64,000 nt of DNA from Bacteroides ilei. Lineage in GTDB: Bacteria > Bacteroidota > Bacteroidia > Bacteroidales > Bacteroidaceae. Positions 53,704 to 61,009 of the stretch are shown piece after piece. Positions within the stretch are counted from its first letter, which is position 1, and every line of letters begins with the position of its first letter. Below the pieces are notes generated by a model. That model had not been told where the DNA came from, ran no database searches, and saw only the letters and a list, made by a program, of their open reading frames with translations. The translations under genes were made by a program, and so were the position numbers. The DNA is taken from the NCBI RefSeq assembly GCF_900128495.1, contig NZ_LT635801.1, positions 1,623,997-1,687,996 of the forward strand, read 5' to 3'.

Positions 53704-56700
53704 ATGAAAAACAGAAGAGATTTTAATCTGTCTGGTTGCAGTGTCTTGCAACGTCTGTTCTTCTTTACCTTTTTATTTATGGTGTGTGCAATCGGTGCAT
53801 TTGCACAGGGTAAGACCGTTTCCGGTACTGTCTTGGATAAAAACGGTGAATCGGTAATTGGTGCCAGTGTATTGGTAAAGGGAACTACAAACGGAACAAT
53901 TACAGACTTTGACGGAAAGTTTACCTTATCGAATGTTTCTGACGATGCTTCTTTGGAAATCAGCTTTGTCGGTTACAAGACTCAGGATATTCCGGTTAAA
54001 GGAAGGACCATGTTTAATGTAACCCTTGAAGAGGATACGGAAGTATTGGATGAAGTTGTGGTAGTAGGTTATGGTGTTCAGAAGAAATCTGATGTAACCG
54101 GTGCTATGGCTAATGTAGGAGCAGAAGAATTGATGGCGCGGCCTGTAAACAACGCTTTTGAAGCATTGCAAGGTAAGGCTGCCGGTGTGGATATCACATC
54201 TAACGAACGTCCGGGTCAAATCGGTGATATCCGTATCCGTGGTAACCGTTCACTGGAAGCAAGTAATTCTCCTCTTTATGTTGTAGATGGTGTTCCTTTG
54301 ATGTCTGAATCATCTATTGAAACGTTGAACCCTCGTGATATTGAATCAATTGATGTGTTGAAGGATGCTTCTGCAACTGCCATTTATGGTTCACGTGGTG
54401 CCAATGGTGTTATTATTGTGACTACCAAACAAGGTAAATCCGGCCGGTTCAGTCTGGATTATTCCGGAACATTGACGGTTTCTAATCTGGTGGATAAGTC
54501 GCCGTCTATGAGTGCTGCCGATTTTATCGAATTCCGCCGTTGGGCTGCTTATAACCTGGATCCTACAACTTATGCACATCCCGATAGCCCTACCTATGAA
54601 AATGATAGAATTATATTTGATAGTGCATTGGATGGTCAGACTTCACGTGACAATGTGTTGAAAGGATGGGCTAACGGAACATGGGATCCGTCGCTTGTAA
54701 CCGATACGGATTGGACGGATATCGTTACACAGACAAGTATTTCTCACGAACATACTGTCAGTGCCAGTGGAGGTACAGATAAAATGAACGCTTATGCTTC
54801 ATTCGGTTATCTGAGTAATGACGGTACCCAGAAGGGACAATGGTATGAACGTTATACAGGAAAGATGAGTTTGAACATCAATCCTACAGACTGGTTCCAG
54901 ATAAACGCTTCTTTGAATGTAACATGGAGTGAACAGGATTATGGTATGTCTACATTGGGAGGCCGTAGCGGAAGTGTTCCTGATGCAATTTATGGTACGG
55001 CTAAGACCATCTACAATATGGCAGTGCCTTATGATGCCGAGGGAAATCTGGTTATCAATCCCGGTGGTGAAAGTGGAACATATACCATTATGGATGAATG
55101 GAACAAGAGTACCCAGCAGTCTCAGACTTTACGTGCTTTAGGTAACTTCTCTGCAACTTTGGATTTGGGTAAATTGTGGGAACCTATTGAAGGCTTGCGT
55201 TATAAGATCAACTTCGGTCCTGACTTCCGTCATTGGAGAGAAGGTGCTTATATTGATGGAACTTCATCTCATAAGATAAATTCGGATGGCAGTGCCGGCC
55301 GTAGTTATGCCCGTCTGAAAAATCGCCGTGACTTTTCCTGGACATTGGATAATATGATCATGTACGACCGTACATTTGCCGAAAAACATAAATTGGGAGT
55401 GACTTTGTTGCAGACAGCTTCATCTTGGAATGTTGAAGAATCTTCTATGGCTGCCAATGGTATAGCAAAACCATCTTTCTTGTGGAATGCATTCGGTACT
55501 GTTGATGTGACTAATCCAGATTATGGAGCAGCAATCAGTTCCGGTTTGACAGAACGTCAGTTGATGTCTTACATGATTCGTTTGAACTATGGTTTTGCGG
55601 AACGTTATTTGCTGACTGTGTCTGGTCGTTGGGATGGTGCGTCACAGCTGGCCGAAGGACATAAATGGGATTTCTTCCCGTCTGCAGCCTTGGCATGGCG
55701 TATCAATCAGGAAGAATTTCTGCAGAATGTTTCATGGCTGGATAACTTGAAACTCCGTGTCGGTCTCGGTGTTACCGGTAACTCTGCAATTGCCCCTTAT
55801 GCAACTAAGGGTGATATCTCTTCTTTCTATCTTCCTTTTAACGGGATGAGCAATGTATTGGGATATGCAACGAATGAACCTTATTATTCTTCCAGTCAGT
55901 TGTCAATGGCAAATGATGAGTTAGGTTGGGAAAAGACCACTCAAGTCAACTTCGGTCTTGATTTCGGCGTGTTGAATAATCGTATTAGCGGTAGTATCGA
56001 TGCGTATTTTTCTCGTACAAATGATTTGTTGATGCTGACTAATATTCCTACTCTGACCGGTTTCCCGAATACTTATGCCAATATCGGTAAGACTAAGAAC
56101 CATGGTGTAGAATTGACTTTGAACTTTATTCCTATCCAGACACATTCAGGTTTTGTTTGGGAGTCTAATTTTAATGTCGCATACCAGAAAGATGAAATCG
56201 TAGAGTTGGCTTACGGAAAGAACGATATGCCCGACAACGCTTGGTTTATCGGCGAGTCAATCAATGTATTCTATGGATATGCCAATGACGGACTTTGGCA
56301 GGATACTCCGGCAGATCAGGCTGAAATGGCTAAATGGAATGCAAACGGTTATGATTTTGAACCGGGTATGGTTCGTCCGCATGACCAGAATGGTGATTAT
56401 AAGATGGATATCAGTGACCGTGTAGTTTTGGGTAACAAAGATCCGCGTTGGACAATGGGTTGGACCAATAATTTCTCATGGAAAAATATTGAACTTGGTG
56501 TTACTATGATAGGCCGTATGGGATATATGGTGGATGGTTTGGGCGAAGCAGAAACAGCTCATGCCAATCAGCGTGAAATAGACTATTGGACTCCGACTAA
56601 TACTGACGCCGAATATCAAAAGCCGATTCTGGGTCAGGCTACTTCCGGTTCGGGAGATGATTTCTCCAGTTTGATCGGTTATCGGAATGCTTCGTTCCTG

Positions 56701-56895
56701 AAAGTTCGTAATATTTCAATCGGTTATAATTTCCCGCAGAATCTGATAAAGAAATGGGGATTGGGACATTTGAAGATCTATGCACAAGCTATCAATCCGG
56801 GTAGTATCTACCAGTCTATTGATGGATTTGATTTGGATACGAACAAGACTTATTTCAACCGTAGTTTTGTATTCGGTCTGGACTTCGGATTTTAA
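53704..56895 (+). CDS. SusC/RagA-family TonB-dependent outer-membrane transporter
   Basis: This 1063-aa protein has a signal peptide (ending near AFAQG), a carboxypeptidase-regulatory-like domain (GTVLDKNGESVIGASV), a TonB box region (VLDEVVVVGYG), a plug (DVTGAMANVGAEEL, then DIRIRGNRS and PLYVVDGVPL) and a C-terminal 22-strand barrel ending in Phe (FVFGLDFGF). It imports oligosaccharides using TonB. There is no N-terminal STN domain, so it is not an ECF-sigma signalling type. Its stop precedes SusD by 38 bp. Confidence 0.97.
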   Translation: MKNRRDFNLSGCSVLQRLFFFTFLFMVCAIGAFAQGKTVSGTVLDKNGESVIGASVLVKGTTNGTITDFDGKFTLSNVSDDASLEISFVGYKTQDIPVKGRTMFNVTLEEDTEVLDEVVVVGYGVQKKSDVTGAMANVGAEELMARPVNNAFEALQGKAAGVDITSNERPGQIGDIRIRGNRSLEASNSPLYVVDGVPLMSESSIETLNPRDIESIDVLKDASATAIYGSRGANGVIIVTTKQGKSGRFSLDYSGTLTVSNLVDKSPSMSAADFIEFRRWAAYNLDPTTYAHPDSPTYENDRIIFDSALDGQTSRDNVLKGWANGTWDPSLVTDTDWTDIVTQTSISHEHTVSASGGTDKMNAYASFGYLSNDGTQKGQWYERYTGKMSLNINPTDWFQINASLNVTWSEQDYGMSTLGGRSGSVPDAIYGTAKTIYNMAVPYDAEGNLVINPGGESGTYTIMDEWNKSTQQSQTLRALGNFSATLDLGKLWEPIEGLRYKINFGPDFRHWREGAYIDGTSSHKINSDGSAGRSYARLKNRRDFSWTLDNMIMYDRTFAEKHKLGVTLLQTASSWNVEESSMAANGIAKPSFLWNAFGTVDVTNPDYGAAISSGLTERQLMSYMIRLNYGFAERYLLTVSGRWDGASQLAEGHKWDFFPSAALAWRINQEEFLQNVSWLDNLKLRVGLGVTGNSAIAPYATKGDISSFYLPFNGMSNVLGYATNEPYYSSSQLSMANDELGWEKTTQVNFGLDFGVLNNRISGSIDAYFSRTNDLLMLTNIPTLTGFPNTYANIGKTKNHGVELTLNFIPIQTHSGFVWESNFNVAYQKDEIVELAYGKNDMPDNAWFIGESINVFYGYANDGLWQDTPADQAEMAKWNANGYDFEPGMVRPHDQNGDYKMDISDRVVLGNKDPRWTMGWTNNFSWKNIELGVTMIGRMGYMVDGLGEAETAHANQREIDYWTPTNTDAEYQKPILGQATSGSGDDFSSLIGYRNASFLKVRNISIGYNFPQNLIKKWGLGHLKIYAQAINPGSIYQSIDGFDLDTNKTYFNRSFVFGLDFGF

Positions 56896-56933
56896 TGATG
56901 GAATATGATTGTCTAATAATAAAGAAGATATAT

Positions 56934-59066
56934 ATGAATAATATTGCAAAAATAGGATTGGGAATTTCCTTGCTGGCAGGGCTTTCTTTCAGCTTTACGT
57001 CGTGTGCGGATTTTCTGGACGAGGAATTGACCACCAAATATTCAACAGAATATTTTGATACTCCAGAAGGATTGGAATCTTTGGCTGTATCACTTTATGG
57101 TAATATCCGCTGGCATTTTGGTTATGAATGGGCTTATGGTATTACTCTGTATGGAACCGATGAGTTCACTAATGGTAATGACTTGACTAACGAGCCGTGG
57201 AATACTTATGATAACCGTTTGGGAGCCATAGCCTGTACACCTGCTACCGGTGCAGCGAACAATAACTGTACGGCACCACAGGCATTGTGGGATGAAATGT
57301 ATTACGGAATTGCTTCGGCCAATACAATTATAGCTAAAGCGAATGATGTGATTCAGGATGAGGCTGTCCGTAAACGTTGTCTGGCTCATGCCTATTTTTT
57401 ACGTGGTTACAATTATTATCGTCTGACGGCACAATACGGAGGAGTTGTATTGCAGTTGCAGCCTGCTGAGGGGGTTGTCCGTAATTTTGTTCGCTCTACA
57501 GAAGAGGAATGTTGGGCGCAGGTAGTTTCCGATTTCCGTAATGCTTATGAAAATTTTGAAGGTGAGGTGTATACTTACGGAAAAGGTATTACATGGACCA
57601 AGGCGACTGCAGCCCATTTCCTGGCTAAAGCGTTGTTGTTCCGTTGTTCAGAACGCTGTCAGAAACAATTTGCGAAAGATGGAACATCCCGTACAGATGC
57701 CGATATTCAGGCTGATCTGCAAGAAGCCATTTCAGCTTGTAGCTATGCAATTCAAGCACGTGGTCCGTTGACTCCAGATTATGCTGACCTTTATGCCAAT
57801 TGGACGGGTGTGGATTGTGCCAATGAACAGTTGGACGAAATCCTGATGGCTTGTGGACATAATGCGGATGATGCAACGGGTGGACGTTTTGGTAATCGTA
57901 CCTATAATTATTTTACTCCTCAGTTCTCTAAGTTTGCTGACGGATGGGTTAGACGTGGTGTATGGATTGGTGGTATGGACTTCCAGCGTTGTCGTCCTAC
58001 AGAATATGCGTATGCGGTATTTGACCATGTAAATGATGCGCGTATGTGGAAGACCTTTAAGACTGTATATGGCGTTAATAATGTTAAAGCGAATGATCAT
58101 GGAGTAGAGTTGGGAGATCCTGCTATTGTAATGATTTTGAATACAGCGGATGATCATACATATGATAATTATGTATTTGGGTGTGCTTTGCAAGAACCTA
58201 CTTGGACTGATGATGAGGGACGTTTGCCCGAATGGAAAGAGGGGTTACGACAGACTGCTAATTCAGGCAATTTAACTTCTAAAAAAGGGCAATGGGTACC
58301 TAATTCATTGGTGTTGTATCAACGGGGAGAATATGTAGCTCCTACATTTAAAAGTCCAGATGTTGCAATCTGTAATTTCTTTGCTGGAATCAATAAGACA
58401 GATGATGGATCCCGTACCGCGGAAAAGGGAGATGCGCATCGTGATGTAATAATGGCACGTTTGGCTGAAACTTATTTGGTCCGTGCGGAATGTTATGTCC
58501 GTTTGGGTGATTATAATAGTGCTATGAATGATATCAACGTAGTACGTAGTCGTGCACAATGGAAAAACGGTGAGAATCGTTCATACTATACAGATGGTTC
58601 ACAAGCCTTTGAAAGTAACAGTTTGAATACGGGATCTGCTGCAGACAACTATGTGAATTCAAATCTGAATATGAATACTTATTATTTGTCTAATCCGGGT
58701 CTGGCTGTTACTACGGCTGCGTCCGACTTGACCTTGAAATCATTCCCAAGTAATTTACCTCCTGAAGATGAAGCTATTATGCAGAAGTTAGGAGTTTCTG
58801 GCGACTATCAGCGTGCTTTACATTTCATTCTTAATGAACGTACCCGTGAGTTGTTAGGTGAATGGCAGCGTTGGGAAACCTTGTCACGTACAGGGACTTT
58901 GATTATGCGTGCAAAAGCTTTCAATCCGGAAGCAGCGCCGAATATAACAGAGGGTAAACATGAACTTCGTCCGATACCTCAGACTTTCATTGATGGTTTG
59001 ATGAATGAAGATGGTTCTAATTTGACCGATGAACAGCAGAAAGCTTGGCAGAATCCAGGATATTAA
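56934..59066 (+). CDS. SusD/RagB-family surface glycan-binding lipoprotein
   Basis: This 710-aa lipoprotein has a signal and lipobox (FSFTSC, Cys about residue 21), TPR-like helices (AHAYFLRGYNYYRLTAQYGGV, then ETYLVRAECYVRLGDYNSA), and the C-terminal SusD block with FILNERTRELLGEWQRW. It caps the SusC barrel and binds glycan. ATG 56934 (MNNIAKIG) starts the signal peptide; an upstream in-frame codon overlapping susC is unlikely. Confidence 0.95.
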   Translation: MNNIAKIGLGISLLAGLSFSFTSCADFLDEELTTKYSTEYFDTPEGLESLAVSLYGNIRWHFGYEWAYGITLYGTDEFTNGNDLTNEPWNTYDNRLGAIACTPATGAANNNCTAPQALWDEMYYGIASANTIIAKANDVIQDEAVRKRCLAHAYFLRGYNYYRLTAQYGGVVLQLQPAEGVVRNFVRSTEEECWAQVVSDFRNAYENFEGEVYTYGKGITWTKATAAHFLAKALLFRCSERCQKQFAKDGTSRTDADIQADLQEAISACSYAIQARGPLTPDYADLYANWTGVDCANEQLDEILMACGHNADDATGGRFGNRTYNYFTPQFSKFADGWVRRGVWIGGMDFQRCRPTEYAYAVFDHVNDARMWKTFKTVYGVNNVKANDHGVELGDPAIVMILNTADDHTYDNYVFGCALQEPTWTDDEGRLPEWKEGLRQTANSGNLTSKKGQWVPNSLVLYQRGEYVAPTFKSPDVAICNFFAGINKTDDGSRTAEKGDAHRDVIMARLAETYLVRAECYVRLGDYNSAMNDINVVRSRAQWKNGENRSYYTDGSQAFESNSLNTGSAADNYVNSNLNMNTYYLSNPGLAVTTAASDLTLKSFPSNLPPEDEAIMQKLGVSGDYQRALHFILNERTRELLGEWQRWETLSRTGTLIMRAKAFNPEAAPNITEGKHELRPIPQTFIDGLMNEDGSNLTDEQQKAWQNPGY

Positions 59067-59114
59067 TGTCTTTCATCTCTCTGATATAATATATTAAGTT
59101 ACAAAAGTTAGGGG

Positions 59115-59145
59115 AAGGGGATCTTTCGGGAGAAGGATCCCCTTT
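59115..59145 (+). terminator. Hairpin after susD
   Basis: A 13-bp stem (59115-59127 with 59132-59144, one G-T pair), loop GGGA. Only a short T-run follows, so termination may be partial. Confidence 0.65.
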
Positions 59146-59196
59146 ATACGTTTTGTCTGTATAATTTTTGTGCTTGTTCCTATACAAATTTCTATG

Positions 59197-59224
59197 ACTT
59201 GTACATGATTTTTCATGTACAAGT
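59197..59224. promoter_or_regulatory. Perfect 12-bp palindrome at the esterase promoter
   Basis: ACTTGTACATGA (59197-59208) and its complement (59213-59224) are separated by TTTT. A -7 box TAATTTTG (59238-59245) follows, so the right arm occupies the -33 position. A second exact box lies at 59256-59263. Confidence 0.6.
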
Positions 59225-59270
59225 AACGTAAGTACATTAATTTTGGCACAAAACTTAATTTTGATATATC

Positions 59271-60548
59271 ATGAAATGGAAAAGCCTTTTATGTCTGGTG
59301 GGAATTTTGGGGATAACACAGCTTTCTGCTCAAACATATCGTTTTTATTTCGGAGGTGATAAAAAAGTTCCTTCCGATTTCATTGCAGTGACTTCCGATT
59401 CCCGGTATACCGACCAGATTGGTTTCGGCTATGACTTGCTTCCGTCACCCGAAACTGGGGAAAACAATCCTTTTTTCTTTTCGGTAAACGTTCCCGATGG
59501 GAATTATAAAGTTACCGTGACTTTAGGCAGTAAGAAAAAGAAAGGAATGACTACGGTACGTGGCGAATCCCGCCGTCTGTTTCTGGAAAATGTACCAACT
59601 AAGAAGGGAGAATTTGTCACTTATAGCTTTACTATAAATAAGCGCGACACTTTGATAGGTGAGAAGGAACGTGTACATATAAAGCCCAGAGAACGTAACA
59701 AACTTAATTGGGATAACAAGCTGACTTTTGAAGTCAATGGCAATATGCCTTGTGTTCAGAGTCTGGTTATCGAAAAGACGGACAGTGTTCCTACAATATT
59801 CCTTGCTGGAAATTCTACGGTAGTCGATCAGGATACGGAACCATGGGCCAGCTGGGGACAGATGATTACCCGTTTCTTTGATGAGAATGTCTGCTTCGCC
59901 AATTATGCAGAAAGCGGTGAACGGGCCGATACGTTCATTAAGGCTAACCGTTTGAAGAAGGCTCTCAGTGAGATGAAGAAGGGAGACTATATGTTCATTG
60001 AATTCGGACATAATGACCAAAAATTGAAGGGACCGGGTAAGGGAGCGTATTATTTCTTTGCCACTAACCTGAAGACGTTTGTCGATGAAGTGCGTATGAA
60101 GGGAGGTATTCCTGTTTTTGTGACACCCACACAGAGACGTTCTTTTGACGGAAACGGTAAGATTGTAGAAACGCATGAAGATTATCCGGATGCAATGCGT
60201 TGGGTAGCGCAGCGTGAAAATGTTCCGGTCATCGAATTGCACGATATGACCCGTACATTTTATGAAGCAATGGGGGTAGAGCCTTCAAAGAAAGCTTTTG
60301 TCCACTATCCGGCCAATACTTATCCGGGACAGACCCGGAAGCTGGAAGACAATACCCATTTCAATCCGTATGGAGCGTATGAAATAGCGAAATGTGTGAT
60401 CGAAGGGATGAAGAAGCTTGATCTGCCTTTTGTACACTTCCTTAGAAGTGATTATAAGCCTTTCGATCCAGCCCACCCAGATGCCGTGGAAGATTTCAAC
60501 TGGAATGACAGCCCGTTCATCGATGTGCAGAAACCGGACGGTAACTGA
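59271..60548 (+). CDS. SGNH-type rhamnogalacturonan acetylesterase-like enzyme
   Basis: This 425-aa protein has a signal peptide (to about QLSAQ), a beta-sandwich at residues 22-160 and an SGNH hydrolase domain. Catalytic blocks are the Ser in FLAGNSTVVDQD, the Gly in AESGERADTF, the Asn in FGHNDQK, and the Asp/His in DNTHFNP. This set matches rhamnogalacturonan acetylesterases (carbohydrate esterase family 12-like). It would remove acetyl groups from pectin. It lies after susC/susD and before the rhamnose mutarotase gene. Confidence 0.88.
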   Translation: MKWKSLLCLVGILGITQLSAQTYRFYFGGDKKVPSDFIAVTSDSRYTDQIGFGYDLLPSPETGENNPFFFSVNVPDGNYKVTVTLGSKKKKGMTTVRGESRRLFLENVPTKKGEFVTYSFTINKRDTLIGEKERVHIKPRERNKLNWDNKLTFEVNGNMPCVQSLVIEKTDSVPTIFLAGNSTVVDQDTEPWASWGQMITRFFDENVCFANYAESGERADTFIKANRLKKALSEMKKGDYMFIEFGHNDQKLKGPGKGAYYFFATNLKTFVDEVRMKGGIPVFVTPTQRRSFDGNGKIVETHEDYPDAMRWVAQRENVPVIELHDMTRTFYEAMGVEPSKKAFVHYPANTYPGQTRKLEDNTHFNPYGAYEIAKCVIEGMKKLDLPFVHFLRSDYKPFDPAHPDAVEDFNWNDSPFIDVQKPDGN

Positions 60549-60607
60549 TGAATTATATCCCGGAGAGATGATAAGAGACTTTTGTTAACAATATAAATGT
60601 TTGTTTT

Positions 60608-60922
60608 ATGAAAAGAGAAGCTTTTAAAATGTTTTTGAAGCCAGGTTTCGAAAAAGAATATGAAAGACGTCATGCGGCAATCTGGCCGGAGTTGAAGAAA
60701 ATGTTGTCGGATAATGGAGTATATGACTATTCTATCTATTGGGATAAAGATACCAATATCTTGTTCGCTTGCCAGAAAACGAAAGGAGAGGAATCTTCAC
60801 AGGATATGGGGAATAATCCGATTGTACAGAAGTGGTGGGATTATATGGCCGATATAATGGAAGTAAATCCCGACAACTCACCTGTAACCATTCCGTTGCC
60901 GGAAGTTTTTCATATGGATTAA
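60608..60922 (+). CDS. rhaM: L-rhamnose mutarotase
   Basis: This 104-aa protein interconverts alpha and beta L-rhamnose. The conserved start EYERRHAAIWPELKKML and the YSIYWDKDTNILFA block, plus the typical 104-aa length, identify it. The other rhamnose genes are not in this window. Together with the esterase it indicates rhamnogalacturonan use. Confidence 0.93.
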   Translation: MKREAFKMFLKPGFEKEYERRHAAIWPELKKMLSDNGVYDYSIYWDKDTNILFACQKTKGEESSQDMGNNPIVQKWWDYMADIMEVNPDNSPVTIPLPEVFHMD

Positions 60923-60934
60923 AAGACCGTTTAT

Positions 60935-60972
60935 AATAAAAAGGATACATAAGCTTATGTATCCTTTTTATT
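60935..60972 (+). terminator. Perfect palindromic terminator after rhaM
   Basis: A 38-bp perfect palindrome centred on AAGCTT (60953/60954), with T-rich outer arm. Its last base is the first base of the -7 box of the next gene. Confidence 0.85.
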
Positions 60973-60979
60973 ATATTTG
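60972..60979 (+). promoter_or_regulatory. -7 box of the second HTCS gene
   Basis: TATATTTG is an exact TAnnTTTG, 30 bp before ATG 61010. The -33 position lies inside the palindrome and has no TTTG. Confidence 0.5.
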
Positions 60980-61009
60980 CAGATAATTTTATCCGCAATC
61001 ATTATAGGT

